Source of the DNA: Bacteroidales bacterium
GTDB taxonomy: Bacteria > Bacteroidota > Bacteroidia > Bacteroidales > WCHB1-69
NCBI GenBank assembly: GCA_017525505.1
Contig: JAFXSR010000017.1
Span: 32,961 to 96,960, forward strand
Direction: 5' to 3'
Length of the DNA: 64,000 nucleotides
Shown piece by piece: positions 1 through 8,593 of the stretch. A model generated the notes under the pieces. That model did not search any database and had not been told where the DNA came from. It was given only the letters and a program-made list of their open reading frames with translations. The position numbers and the translations under genes were made by a program. Every line of letters begins with the position of its first letter. The first letter of the stretch is position 1.

Positions 1-134
1 TGGTGACCCACGAGAGCGGCGTAGCCAATTGCACCGACAAAATCATTCATATCAAGGACGGCATCATCGGTGAAACCACTATCAACACCGAACATCACGC
101 TTCCGTATTCGGCAGCACCACCATCATGAAATAA
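1..134 (+). CDS. ABC transporter ATP-binding protein, MacB/LolD type (3' end only)
   Basis: Only the last 44 codons are in the window, read from position 3 to the TAA at 132-134. They start with Val-Thr-His-Glu, the H-loop histidine region of an ABC ATPase, followed by a typical short tail (CTDKIIHIKDGII). The gene ends 17 bases before an FtsX-like permease and begins a five-gene export operon, so it is most likely the nucleotide-binding subunit of the MacB-like transporter encoded downstream. The Walker motifs lie outside the window, so the assignment rests on the H-loop and on context. Confidence 0.8.
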   Translation, partial: VTHESGVANCTDKIIHIKDGIIGETTINTEHHASVFGSTTIMK

Positions 135-151
135 ACATAGCATTTTTCAGC

Positions 152-1420
152 ATGAAAGACCTCTTTATCGAAATATGGGAATCTTTGAAACGCAACAAAC
201 TGCGTACCGCTCTGACGGGTTTCGCAGTGGCGTGGGGTATCTTTATGCTGATCGTGCTTCTGGGCGCCGGCAATGGACTGATGAACGCCTTCATGAACAA
301 CGGCCGCGATTTCGCCTCCAACACCATGATGATTTTCGGTGGCTATACCACCATGCCTTACGACGGACTGGAGCAAGGAAGGGATATCAGCTTGAACGAC
401 AAGGATATTGAATTAACCGAAAGCCACCTATTTGCCGACCATATTGACGATGTGACCGCCAATCTTACGCAAGGTCCTTATCACATGGTATGGAAAAATA
501 AGAGTGTCAGCGTATCGCTCTCCGGTTGCTACCCCAAGATTGCCGAAATGGATAAAATCACCCTCTTGGAAGGACGCTTTATCGACAACATCGACATGAA
601 ACTACGGCGGAAAACAGCGGTAATAGCCAGTTCTCACGCCAAGCAATTGCTGAACGGAGGCACCGACTACGCCTACTTCATCGGCAAGCAACTTAAAATC
701 GACAACACGCTTTATCAGATAGTGGGCATCTACAAGGCACAGGAAAACATGCGTAACAACGAAGTCTATGTGCCATTCAACACCATGCAGATGCTGACCA
801 ACAACCTCAATTATGAGGATCATATTCTTTTTACCTTCCACGGACTGAAAACCGAGCAGGAAAACAATGAATTTGAGAAACAGTACAAGGCGGTACTCAA
901 CAAGGCACACCGTGCCGATCCCGACGATGAAGGAGCAATATGGGTATGGAACCGTTTTACCCAAAACATGCAAATGAACAAAGGTACCAGCATCTTGCGC
1001 AAAGCATTGTGGATTATTGGCATTCTGACATTGCTGGGCGGCATTGTCGGGGTATCCAATATCATGCTGATTACTGTAAAGGAACGCACTCACGAGTTCG
1101 GCATCCGCAAAGCCATTGGCGCCACGCCAGCCTCCATCATGAAACTCATTGTGGCCGAAAGTGTTACCATCACAGCCTTGTTTGGATACATTGGCATGAT
1201 TCTCGGCTTGGTGGCCTGTGAAATCATGGACGTCACCGTGGGAAAATCCTCCTTAGAGATGTTCGGCGAAAAAATTCAAGTATTTGTGGACCCCACAGTA
1301 GGACTGGATGTGGCCTTCGGCGTCACCTTTGTGCTGATTGTCGCTGGCACCATCGCAGGCCTCTCTCCCGCCTTGAAAGCTGCTAAAATTCGACCTATAG
1401 AAGCCTTACGAAACGAATAA
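152..1420 (+). CDS. MacB-like ABC transporter permease (FtsX domain), first copy
   Basis: A 422-residue inner-membrane permease. It has an N-terminal transmembrane helix (about residues 20-45), a large periplasmic MacB_PCD-type domain, and a C-terminal FtsX domain of three helices beginning near residue 285. The conserved stretch VKERTHEFGIRKAIGATP follows the first of these helices, as in MacB/LolCE proteins. It sits between the ATPase end and a second permease only 3 bases downstream. In this family two permeases usually form a heterodimer that powers export of peptides, lipids or drugs through an adaptor and TolC. The substrate cannot be inferred. Confidence 0.93.
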   Translation: MKDLFIEIWESLKRNKLRTALTGFAVAWGIFMLIVLLGAGNGLMNAFMNNGRDFASNTMMIFGGYTTMPYDGLEQGRDISLNDKDIELTESHLFADHIDDVTANLTQGPYHMVWKNKSVSVSLSGCYPKIAEMDKITLLEGRFIDNIDMKLRRKTAVIASSHAKQLLNGGTDYAYFIGKQLKIDNTLYQIVGIYKAQENMRNNEVYVPFNTMQMLTNNLNYEDHILFTFHGLKTEQENNEFEKQYKAVLNKAHRADPDDEGAIWVWNRFTQNMQMNKGTSILRKALWIIGILTLLGGIVGVSNIMLITVKERTHEFGIRKAIGATPASIMKLIVAESVTITALFGYIGMILGLVACEIMDVTVGKSSLEMFGEKIQVFVDPTVGLDVAFGVTFVLIVAGTIAGLSPALKAAKIRPIEALRNE

Positions 1421-1423
1421 GTT

Positions 1424-2656
1424 ATGAAGTTCGACCTCGACACCTACAAGGAAATATCAGATTCGCTGATGCGAAACAAGCGGAGGAGCTTCCTCACCGG
1501 CTTCGGCATCTTCTGGGGCTTGTTCATGCTGCTGTTTCTGATTGGTGGCGGGAATGGACTGAAAGAGCTGCTCTCCAAGAACTTCTCGGGTTTTGCCACC
1601 AACACCATCATTATGGGAGCTGGCCAGACAGGCAAACCGTACAAGGGTTTCGAGGAAGGACGTTATTGGCAATTGGAGTTTAAAGACGTAGAACGGCTGA
1701 AACATCTGTTTCCTGAATTGGCCATCATCACCCCGCAACTGTCACAATGGGGTGCGGTAGCTGTTAATGGAGGACATATGGTCAACAGTAACATGCTGGG
1801 AGCAGATGCCGACTACCAGTATGTGGAAACCCCGGTGCTGAAATATGGACGTTACCTCAACAATGTGGATATTCAACAACACCGGAAGGTATGTGTCATC
1901 GGCAAGCAGATTTACCAGTCGCTGTTTCCGGAAGGCGGTGACCCCTGCGGACAGTTTATCTGTGTAAATTCTGTTTATTTTCAAGTAATTGGAGTGAATT
2001 ACAGCAGCTCCAACATCAACATCAATGGCCGAAGCGAAGAAAGTGTTACCGTACCTATTACAGTTTTACGGGACATTCTTAACACCGGAGATGCGGTAGG
2101 AATGATATGCATGGTGGGACGAGACGGTGTGAAGATGAGCGACATGGAACCTCGCATCCGCCAAGCTGTTTACCGCAAGCATACCATTGCCCCCGACGAT
2201 GACGAGGCACTTTTCATGCTCAACATGGAGCCGATTTTCAAGATTGTGGACAACCTTTTCAGGGGGGTGAACTTCCTGATTTGGCTGGTGGGTATCGGCA
2301 CCTTGTTGGCCGGAGCTATCGGGGTAAGCAATATCATGATGGTGGTGGTGAAGGAGCGCACTATCGAGATCGGCATCCGCAGGGCTATTGGCGCCACTCC
2401 TTTCGACATTCTGTTTCAGATTGTGGCAGAGGGCATCGTGCTCACCCTTATCGCAGGTATGTCGGCCATTGTGTTCTCGGTATTCCTGCTGAATGGGCTT
2501 GAAGTGATTGCTCACCACGAAACCGCCTTCCAGATTAACTTCGGCACGGCAATGGCGGCCTTTTTCCTGCTCGCGCTACTTGGCATGTTAGCAGGCATCG
2601 CCCCGGCCTACCGAGCTATGCATATCAAACCCGTTGACGCCATGAGAGACGAATAA
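1424..2656 (+). CDS. MacB-like ABC transporter permease (FtsX domain), second copy
   Basis: A 410-residue paralogue of the preceding permease with the same layout: N-terminal helix, periplasmic domain, and C-terminal three-helix FtsX domain carrying VKERTIEIGIRRAIGATP. It starts 3 bases after the stop of the first permease, so the two are translationally close and probably make a heterodimer. It ends in Asp-Ala-Met-Arg-Asp-Glu, the usual short cytoplasmic tail. A hairpin array begins immediately after its stop codon and separates it by about 200 bases from the adaptor gene of the same operon. Confidence 0.93.
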   Translation: MKFDLDTYKEISDSLMRNKRRSFLTGFGIFWGLFMLLFLIGGGNGLKELLSKNFSGFATNTIIMGAGQTGKPYKGFEEGRYWQLEFKDVERLKHLFPELAIITPQLSQWGAVAVNGGHMVNSNMLGADADYQYVETPVLKYGRYLNNVDIQQHRKVCVIGKQIYQSLFPEGGDPCGQFICVNSVYFQVIGVNYSSSNININGRSEESVTVPITVLRDILNTGDAVGMICMVGRDGVKMSDMEPRIRQAVYRKHTIAPDDDEALFMLNMEPIFKIVDNLFRGVNFLIWLVGIGTLLAGAIGVSNIMMVVVKERTIEIGIRRAIGATPFDILFQIVAEGIVLTLIAGMSAIVFSVFLLNGLEVIAHHETAFQINFGTAMAAFFLLALLGMLAGIAPAYRAMHIKPVDAMRDE

Positions 2657-2803
2657 GCGGGGAGTCTCGCACTGCGTGCTCGAGGGGAGTTTCGGGCTTC
2701 GCCCTCAAGGGGAGACATGCACTACGTGCATTCGGGGAGACGGAAAAACGTACACTAACGTGTACTCGGAAAGACGGGAAGACAGGGAGACGATAATCGT
2801 CTC
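2657..2803 (+). repeat. Mini-hairpin array A
   Basis: Directly after the permease stop codon is a row of short perfect stem-loops, each introduced by a GGGGAG-type spacer. The stems are GCAC(TGC)GTGC, GGGC(TTC)GCCC, TGCAC(TAC)GTGCA, GTACAC(TAAC)GTGTAC and GAGACGA(TAA)TCGTCTC. The spacer is conserved while the stem sequence differs and stays paired. The first 34 bases (2658-2691) recur exactly at 5307-5340. There is no T-run, so an ordinary terminator is unlikely. It could be an mRNA processing or stability element, or a REP-like dispersed repeat. Confidence 0.75.
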
Positions 2804-2863
2804 ACCGAGCGAATGAAATGAGCGTCTATACGCATTAACGAATAAACAATAAAACAACATACA

Positions 2864-3955
2864 ATGAAAAAAGGACTCAAAATTATCATTTTCACGCTGA
2901 TTGGCCTGATCTTTATCGGCACCTTCGTATTTCTGTGTCAGAAATCAAAGAAGAAAGAAATCCAGTACAACGAATATGAGGTAGTGCAGATGGACATCAA
3001 GCGGCAGGCTCTGATTACCGGCAAAATCAATCCCCGCAACGAGGTGGCCATCAAGCCTCAAATCAATGGCATCATTGCCGAACTGTATAAGGAAGCCGGA
3101 CAGGAAGTGAAGGAAAATGAGGTGATCGCCAAGTTGAAAGTGATACCCGACATGAACTCGCTGAGCGCCGCCCAAAGCCGTGTGCGTCTCGCGGAAATCA
3201 ACTACGATCAGGCCCTGAGTACCTACAAGCGCGAAAAAGCCTTGTATGACCAGAAACTCATCAGTCAGGAGTCCTTTGAACAGACCACCCAAATGCTGGA
3301 GCAAGCCCGCGAGGAGAAATCGGCGGCAAAAGATGCGTTGGAAATTATCCGCGACGGGGTTTCCTCTTCCAACGCCACCTCCAGCTCCACCCTGGTGCGC
3401 TCCACCATTTCCGGACTCATTCTGGATGTTCCCGTCAAAGTGGGTAACTCTGTCATTCAGGCCAACACGCTCAACGACGGCACCACGGTGGCCACCATCG
3501 CCAACATGAACGACCTGATTTTCGTGGGCAATGTCGATGAGACAGAAGTCGGCACCCTGCAAGAAGGCATGCCGCTCACCATCACCATCGGAGCCTTGCA
3601 GGATTTGAGTTTTGAGGCCACCCTGGAATACATCGCCCCAAAAGCCACCGAAAGCAACGGCACCAACAAGTTTGAAATCAAAGCCGCCGTGCTGCCCCAG
3701 AAAGAGCACAAAATACGCTCAGGCTACAGCGCCAATGCCGAAATCACCCTCGAACAAGCCACCGGAGTGCTGGCGGTTCCTGAAAGCGCTCTTGAATTCT
3801 CAGGCGACTCCACCTTTGTCTATGTCAAACGAAACGGCACTTTCACCCGCCAGGCAGTGGAAACCGGCCTCAGCGACGGCATCAACATCCAAATTACCAG
3901 CGGCCTGAAAGAAGGCGAATTGGTAAGAGGCTCACAAATCTTTGATAAAGAATAA
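2864..3955 (+). CDS. HlyD/MacA-family periplasmic adaptor subunit
   Basis: A 363-residue membrane fusion protein. It has one N-terminal transmembrane helix (about residues 5-25), a biotinyl-lipoyl-like half domain near residues 60-90 (VAIKPQINGIIAELY), an alpha-helical hairpin at about residues 105-165, the second lipoyl half (STISGLILDVPVKVGNSV), then beta-barrel and membrane-proximal domains. In this family it bridges the inner-membrane permease to the outer-membrane factor. It lies between the permeases and a TolC-like gene that starts 3 bases after its stop, which supports a complete tripartite exporter. Confidence 0.93.
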   Translation: MKKGLKIIIFTLIGLIFIGTFVFLCQKSKKKEIQYNEYEVVQMDIKRQALITGKINPRNEVAIKPQINGIIAELYKEAGQEVKENEVIAKLKVIPDMNSLSAAQSRVRLAEINYDQALSTYKREKALYDQKLISQESFEQTTQMLEQAREEKSAAKDALEIIRDGVSSSNATSSSTLVRSTISGLILDVPVKVGNSVIQANTLNDGTTVATIANMNDLIFVGNVDETEVGTLQEGMPLTITIGALQDLSFEATLEYIAPKATESNGTNKFEIKAAVLPQKEHKIRSGYSANAEITLEQATGVLAVPESALEFSGDSTFVYVKRNGTFTRQAVETGLSDGINIQITSGLKEGELVRGSQIFDKE

Positions 3956-3958
3956 ACC

Positions 3959-5296
3959 ATGAAAAAAATACTGCTTAGTTTCATTGCAAGTTTATTGTTT
4001 ACCTCCGTCTTGGGACAGGAAAACAATTCCCTACATGGTCCATGGACACTGGACGAGTGCATCAATTATGCCATTGAGCACAACAATGGGGTCAAGCAAA
4101 GCCAATATTCGGTACAGCGGAGCTCTATTGAGTTGAACACCGCCAAAAATAGTGTATGGCCATCCCTCTCGGCCAATGGTTCCCAAGGTTTTAACTTCGG
4201 AAGAGGATTATCGGAAGATAACACCTACATCCAGAATAACACCGCCAATACCTCATTCAGCATCGGCGGTAGTTTGGATTTGTTCACAGGATTGAGAACC
4301 AAGAACACCATCACCATGGGCAAACTCAACCTGCAAGCTGCCACCGCTGACTACGAAAAGGCGAAAGACGACATCCGTGTAGCCGTAATGCAAGCCTATA
4401 TGCAGATTCTCTACAGCATGGAAATCAGCAAAGTAGCCATCGAGCAAATCCGCATCGACTCTATGCAGGTGGAACGGCTTACGATTTTGGAAAAAGCAGG
4501 AAAAGTGGGTCCCTCGGAAGTGGCTACCCAGAAGTCCTCTTTGGCACAAAGCCAACTCACCTATACCCAAGCCCTCAACCAACTGAAGCTGGCAGTTCTC
4601 GAGTTGACCCAACTGCTGGAACTTCCCTCTCCCGAAGGATTTACGGTTAGCCCACTGGACATCTCCAACTTCACTCTGCGCCAGCTGCCCAATCCCGAGC
4701 AAATCTATCTTCAGGCAGTAGAGGTTCGACCTGCCATCCGTGCAGAAGAAATCCGCTACGACTACGCCAAAACCAACATCTCTCTGGCTAAAAGCGGCTA
4801 TATTCCAACCCTCTCCATGAATGGCGGTATTGGCACCAACTATTATGCCCTGCTGGGTTATCAGAACAAAAATTTCGGACAGCAACTGAAAGACAATTTC
4901 AGTCCTTACCTCGGGTTTAATCTGAATATTCCTATTTTCGATAAGCTGGTTACCCGCAACAATGTGCGTAGTGCCAAACTGCAGCTGAATAACCAGCAGC
5001 TCCAGCTGGACAATGCCAAGAAGACCCTCTACAAGGAAATCCAGCAGGCCTACTACGGGGCGGTAGCTGCACGCGACAAATACAAAAGCAGCAAGACAGC
5101 GGCGGAAAGCTCCGAAGAAGCCTTTCTTCTGGAGAAAGCCCGCTATGAAAACGGGAAAGTCACATTAACAGAATTCAACGAAGCCAAGAACAATTACCTG
5201 AAAGCATCTTCCGACTTAGTGCAAGCGCAATACGACTATATTTATAAAGTGCAGTTGTTAGAGTTCTACCGCAGCGGGGAAACGGAGAAACGGTAA
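3959..5296 (+). CDS. TolC-family outer membrane efflux protein
   Basis: A 445-residue outer-membrane factor with a signal peptide (MKKILLSFIASLLFTSVLG, cleavage near Gln-Glu) and two OEP repeats. Motifs typical of the family are WTLDECINYAIEHNN near the mature N-terminus and long heptad-rich helices, including KTLYKEIQQAYYGAVAARDKY in the second half. It starts 3 bases after the adaptor stop and closes the export operon. A second hairpin array, sharing 34 identical bases with the first, starts within 11 bases of its stop codon. Confidence 0.94.
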   Translation: MKKILLSFIASLLFTSVLGQENNSLHGPWTLDECINYAIEHNNGVKQSQYSVQRSSIELNTAKNSVWPSLSANGSQGFNFGRGLSEDNTYIQNNTANTSFSIGGSLDLFTGLRTKNTITMGKLNLQAATADYEKAKDDIRVAVMQAYMQILYSMEISKVAIEQIRIDSMQVERLTILEKAGKVGPSEVATQKSSLAQSQLTYTQALNQLKLAVLELTQLLELPSPEGFTVSPLDISNFTLRQLPNPEQIYLQAVEVRPAIRAEEIRYDYAKTNISLAKSGYIPTLSMNGGIGTNYYALLGYQNKNFGQQLKDNFSPYLGFNLNIPIFDKLVTRNNVRSAKLQLNNQQLQLDNAKKTLYKEIQQAYYGAVAARDKYKSSKTAAESSEEAFLLEKARYENGKVTLTEFNEAKNNYLKASSDLVQAQYDYIYKVQLLEFYRSGETEKR

Positions 5297-5303
5297 GACG
5301 AGA

Positions 5304-5409
5304 AGACGGGGAGTCTCGCACTGCGTGCTCGAGGGGAGTTAGGCTTCGCCTAGGGGGAGTCTCACGCTTCGCGTTCGAGGGGAGTTGTGCTACGCACAAG
5401 AGGAGTCTT
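5304..5409 (+). repeat. Mini-hairpin array B
   Basis: A second array of the same design as the one at 2657, again just behind a stop codon of the efflux operon. Its stems are GCAC(TGC)GTGC, TAGGC(TTC)GCCTA, ACGC(TTC)GCGT and TTGTGC(TAC)GCACAA, with GGGGAGT spacers and mostly TCGA-like trailing bases. Bases 5307-5340 repeat 2658-2691 exactly. Stem bases change in pairs between units, so the folded form appears to be what is kept. Confidence 0.75.
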
Positions 5410-5535
5410 TCTTAGCTTAAAGTCCTATATGTAGCCATTACCGCCATGCGTTTTGCCAACGGTTCCGACACCTACGCCCGCCACAAGGGCTTATACATTT
5501 TTTTCAATTAATCTTATTCATAAAAGATTTTTTAC

Positions 5536-5543
5536 TAATTTTG
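5536..5543 (+). promoter_or_regulatory. Bacteroidota -7 promoter element for the structured RNA
   Basis: TAATTTTG matches the Bacteroidota -7 consensus TAnnTTTG. It sits about 7 bases upstream of the base (5550) where the first RNA hairpin begins. The -33 element is weak. Confidence 0.6.
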
Positions 5544-5549
5544 CAGGGT

Positions 5550-5780
5550 CTATTGAAGCACTATTGTGTGCTTGGATAGGCAGATTTTTATGACATATTG
5601 AGCTTGACGCTCTTGTCCTCTCGATGCAAAGTCTGGAAAACAATGCTATGAACTGAGAATAAGATGGCGAAAAGTTCACGTTTTAGGCGTGAATTTTATT
5701 CGACCCTTATTTAGTTCAAGGTATTTCCAGACACCTGCATTGAAAATAAGCGGCAAAACGAAGAATTCATGCCTTTTTTT
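5550..5780 (+). ncRNA. Structured non-coding RNA of unassigned class (6S-like rod is one option)
   Basis: The stretch lacks a convincing reading frame but folds well by eye. Hairpin 1 is 5550-5579 (CTAT/ATAG enclosing AAGCAC/GTGCTT). Hairpin 2 is 5600-5612 (GAGC/GCTC). A long rod follows: ATGCA 5624-5628 with TGCAT 5736-5740, GTCTGGAAA 5631-5639 with TTTCCAGAC 5724-5732, GAACT with AGTTC, AATAAG with CTTATT, and an apical TTCACG/CGTGAA. A promoter precedes it. A GGCA/TGCC hairpin with a T-run (5773-5779) ends it. The rod with internal loops recalls 6S RNA, but 75 bases of 5' hairpins outside the rod do not fit simply. RNase P, tmRNA and SRP signatures are absent. Confidence 0.6.
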
Positions 5781-5901
5781 CTATCCCTTATTTGAACAAA
5801 GTATCCAGTTCCGAATAGCGGGGATGCCGAAAACCGTATTTGAGAGTAGGTGTATTGAATAAAAACCGATGGGGACAATGTGACAACAGTCCAAAAACAA
5901 G

Positions 5902-6804
5902 ATGAAAAGAAATCTGACATTTTTCATGATTGTATGCTTTGCCATACTCTTCACTGCCTGCCACAAGGAAAGTGAAGGCGTGTACAACCCTGGCAAGAAA
6001 ATCAGCAAAACTTACTACACGGCTTATAACTCCGATGGCACAATAGAACAACCTAGACATTTATCAGAGACATATACATGGAACAAAGACAACACGTTGA
6101 ATAATATAGAAAGCGAATGGAGTCGGCAATCGTACACTTATTACTCCAATAAACGTATTAAAACATATACATACCAGAGTAAGGTAGATGGATGGAGCTA
6201 CACATCTGAGTATAAATACAAAGGGAATCAATTGTCTGAAATTAAACTTTCTGATGGTGAGATTTATCAATTCACTCACAAAAATGGAAAGATTGTTACA
6301 ATAACATACGGGGTGTACAACAACGACAAAAATGCCGATAAAAGCAAAGTGAGTCCTTTGCGTTTTGTGTTATCTGAAGAAATTTGCAGGGATATTCAGG
6401 AGAATATTGAAATGCAACGGGCGAAGAAGGTGGGAAAGGGATCCAATACAGGTACTGATGTTCACGTGCTTTCAACCTATACATTAACTTGGACGAAAGA
6501 CAATGTCACAAAAATGGTTTATATGGATGAAGAAGATGGGCGAACAATAACCAATACTTATCAGTATGATAGCTACAATAATCCATATTATAATAGTGAT
6601 TATACTGAAGTATACAGTCTGTCAAAAAACAATATTATTAGTGAGAAACATGAACAAGGTAATAGCTTACGTGTAATAACCTATACCTATACTTATGAGG
6701 ATCAGTATCCTGTTCGTAAGCAACAATCAAGCCAAAGTTATTGGAATGGTTCTCTGATGTCTGAATCTAATAATAGGCTTACAGAATATGAATATTTGAA
6801 TTAA
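5902..6804 (+). CDS. Secreted lipoprotein with Tyr-rich YD-like repeats
   Basis: A 300-residue protein with a lipoprotein signal (MKRNLTFFMIVCFAILFTAC, lipidated Cys at residue 20). The mature part is rich in Tyr, Thr and Asn and contains recurring short beta-strand units such as TYTYQSKVDGWSYTSEYKYKG and NTYQYDSYNNPYYN, which resemble the RHS/YD-repeat style of many Bacteroidota surface lipoproteins. I do not recognise a catalytic motif. It follows the structured RNA but is separated from it by a T-run. A strong terminator lies just after its stop, so it is probably a single-gene unit. Confidence 0.8.
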   Translation: MKRNLTFFMIVCFAILFTACHKESEGVYNPGKKISKTYYTAYNSDGTIEQPRHLSETYTWNKDNTLNNIESEWSRQSYTYYSNKRIKTYTYQSKVDGWSYTSEYKYKGNQLSEIKLSDGEIYQFTHKNGKIVTITYGVYNNDKNADKSKVSPLRFVLSEEICRDIQENIEMQRAKKVGKGSNTGTDVHVLSTYTLTWTKDNVTKMVYMDEEDGRTITNTYQYDSYNNPYYNSDYTEVYSLSKNNIISEKHEQGNSLRVITYTYTYEDQYPVRKQQSSQSYWNGSLMSESNNRLTEYEYLN

Positions 6805-6816
6805 ACACAAAAAGAT

Positions 6817-6848
6817 GGGGAGGTTCATGAAGACTTCCCCGTTTTTTT
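6817..6848 (+). terminator. Intrinsic terminator of the 5902 lipoprotein gene
   Basis: GGGGAGG at 6817-6823 pairs with CTTCCCC at 6834-6840 (one G-T pair), followed by seven T residues. It lies 13 bases after the stop codon. Confidence 0.85.
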
Positions 6849-6973
6849 GCTATTATTTATAATTTTCAACGGCAGTCGGAATATGATTGAATTGTGTGTC
6901 GTCAATAGAGTGTCTCCCCGTCTTTGTCATGTAGGTCTGTCACATTGTGACAGCCGTGTGTTGAACCTGTTGC

Positions 6974-6994
6974 GGCTGCCGTGATACGACTGCC
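6974..6994. repeat. 21-base dispersed palindrome, copy 1
   Basis: The 21 bases match 39243-39263 at 18 positions. Two of the differences change a CGT/ACG pair to CAT/ATG, so pairing is kept. The surrounding DNA (6871-7000) also holds GGCAGTCG/CGACTGCC and CTGTCACA/TGTGACAG inverted repeats, suggesting a palindromic element or its remains. Confidence 0.4.
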
Positions 6995-7092
6995 CTACAT
7001 AATGCTACCTGATGTGCCCATGTGATGTGCGAGTATCGTCTTATACAGACTTTCTACGGAAGAAACCGTCGGCATGGCCCACGCACGCAGCA

Positions 7093-7698
7093 TCAGGAGT
7101 TGATTCTTTTCTTTAGCTCTGCCACTTCTTCCCTTAATTTTCGGACTTCATCCTCATTCTCGCGTTTTACTGAATGCTTGAATTTGAACATAGCCAGATT
7201 CAGTTCGAAGGAGGTTTCGCTGCTCTGCTTGGGAAGGATATCGCTCATGATGTCCTCCACTAATTGTCCACCTCGGTGTAGAAGGACTTGTTGCTCTGTG
7301 CTTTTGTCCTCATATTGCGGAACTTCGACAATCACCCGTGAAAGTTCTTTTAATTTGGCGTATGCTTCCACAATGGCGAGGGTTGTTTCTACCGCTTTCG
7401 GACTTTTGAGAATGGTGGCTAACATGTAAAGTCCCTTTTCGGTGAAGGCTTTGGGAACAACAGTAGAATGTTTTTGTTTCTCGAACCGGTGAAAATTTTT
7501 CACCAGTTCATCTCTCTCCGTATCCAATAGTTCAAAAACATAGCCTTCTGGAAACTTGTCTGGGTTGTTTTTTACTGATTTGTTGATTTGTTTGGTTTCC
7601 ACACCATACAAATCGGCCACATCTGAATCCAAAATCACCTGTTGATTCCGCAGGGTGATAATTTTCTTTTCCACTTCAGAAAGTAAATTGTTTTCCAT
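7093..7698 (-). CDS. ORF6N domain-containing protein
   Basis: A 201-residue protein. Residues about 8-95 match the ORF6N domain, with the typical sequence IITLRNQQVILDSDVADLYG, then a KFPEGYVFEL segment and LYMLATILKSPKA. The C-terminal third is charged and ends in a likely coiled coil (EVRKLREEVAELKKRI). ORF6N proteins are DNA-binding relatives of KilA-N and are common on phages and mobile DNA, where their roles are mostly unproven. It is flanked by palindromic, geneless sequence on both sides, which fits accessory DNA. It has its own promoter at 7730-7737. Confidence 0.88.
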   Translation of the reverse strand: MENNLLSEVEKKIITLRNQQVILDSDVADLYGVETKQINKSVKNNPDKFPEGYVFELLDTERDELVKNFHRFEKQKHSTVVPKAFTEKGLYMLATILKSPKAVETTLAIVEAYAKLKELSRVIVEVPQYEDKSTEQQVLLHRGGQLVEDIMSDILPKQSSETSFELNLAMFKFKHSVKRENEDEVRKLREEVAELKKRINS

Positions 7699-7729
7699 AG
7701 TATTGAAAATTTAAGGTTTATACTGTCTG

Positions 7730-7737
7730 CAAAGTTA
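7730..7737 (-). promoter_or_regulatory. Promoter -7 element for the ORF6N gene
   Basis: On the minus strand this reads TAACTTTG, a match to TAnnTTTG, 31 bases upstream of the ATG. Confidence 0.6.
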
Positions 7738-8529
7738 CGATAACCAAACTGAAAAAACAATAGTGAAATCCGTGTTAATTTATTAAAAATCAATGGTTTG
7801 ATAAATTACATATTCTTATCAAAAAGTGGACAAAATCGTTCAAAAGATTGCAGAAAAGAAAAAGTTTAATTTTTGGAATCTAGCTTAAGTAGGTAAGAGA
7901 GGAACCGAGATTTCGGAAATTTTAAGCCCTGATGCCGCGTGTGGGGGCAAAGTCGACGGTTGGGGGGTGCGGGCTTGTGCGGCTGCACTTACCGTCGACA
8001 AGATCTTTTGGTTCCTTTTCCTTCTTTGGAAAAGGAACGGAAAATGTCAACAAAGATCTTTGCACACTTTCCATCTTTGGAACAAGTATGAGAAAAAAGG
8101 TTGGTATGGCCTACGCACGCATCGTCATGGCAAGTGTCAGCCAGAATCAGTAAAAAATCCCTGCCTTTATCCTATACTCGGCCTGTGCTTATCCTGTGCT
8201 TATCCTGTGCATATCCCCAAGCAGTATTTTCGGATGCGATGCAACGCGGCACTACAATTCCATCATGGGCAAGTGGCGGAGGTCATGAAGAGGCAGCTGC
8301 GTCCTCGCAGCTGCACAGCAACAACTGTGGGATGCAAATGTCCCCCATAGAAATGCGCTTTCACCGACAAATTCTTCCAAAATTACATTCGACCAAACCG
8401 AAATTTGGACACCAGCGGATTCGCACTTTTTTGCGATTTGTAATTTTTATTACAAAAAAGACATCTTTTCAATTGAAAAATGTAATTTTTTATTTATTTG
8501 ATTATTAATAAGTTGAATATTATTTATCC
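7738..8529. other. Geneless, repeat-rich spacer
   Basis: No credible gene. Open frames here lack family signals and overlap one another. It holds a perfect 9-base inverted repeat GTCGACGGT/ACCGTCGAC around 7951-8000, an 11-base stem GTTCCTTTTCC/GGAAAAGGAAC around 8010-8037, three tandem 11-base units of CCTGTGCTTAT type (8182-8214), and a GCAGCTGC inverted pair near 8292-8313. Base composition changes abruptly from AT-rich to GC-rich near 7930 and back near 8340, as in a decayed mobile insertion. Confidence 0.5.
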
Positions 8530-8560
8530 TTGATTTATTCGAAATGATTTTGTATGTTTG
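8530..8560 (+). promoter_or_regulatory. Full Bacteroidota promoter for the DUF1016 gene
   Basis: TTG at 8530-8532 and TATGTTTG at 8553-8560 are separated by 20 bases, matching the -33/-7 arrangement. The ATG is 33 bases downstream. Confidence 0.7.
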
Positions 8561-8593
8561 TCGGCAAAAATATAAAAAATCAAGATTGATCTC

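Noticed and set aside
2657..2803. CRISPR array
   Set aside because: Units are about 27 bases with variable palindromic stems and constant spacers, with no equal-length unique spacers and no cas genes in the window.
5550..5780. RNase P RNA, tmRNA or SRP RNA
   Set aside because: None of their diagnostic sequences is present. Only a generic rod-like fold can be seen, so the class is left open.
7967..8350. A 127-codon plus-strand frame in the geneless spacer
   Set aside because: Overlaps two other frames of similar length, runs through hairpins and tandem repeats, and shows no family signal.
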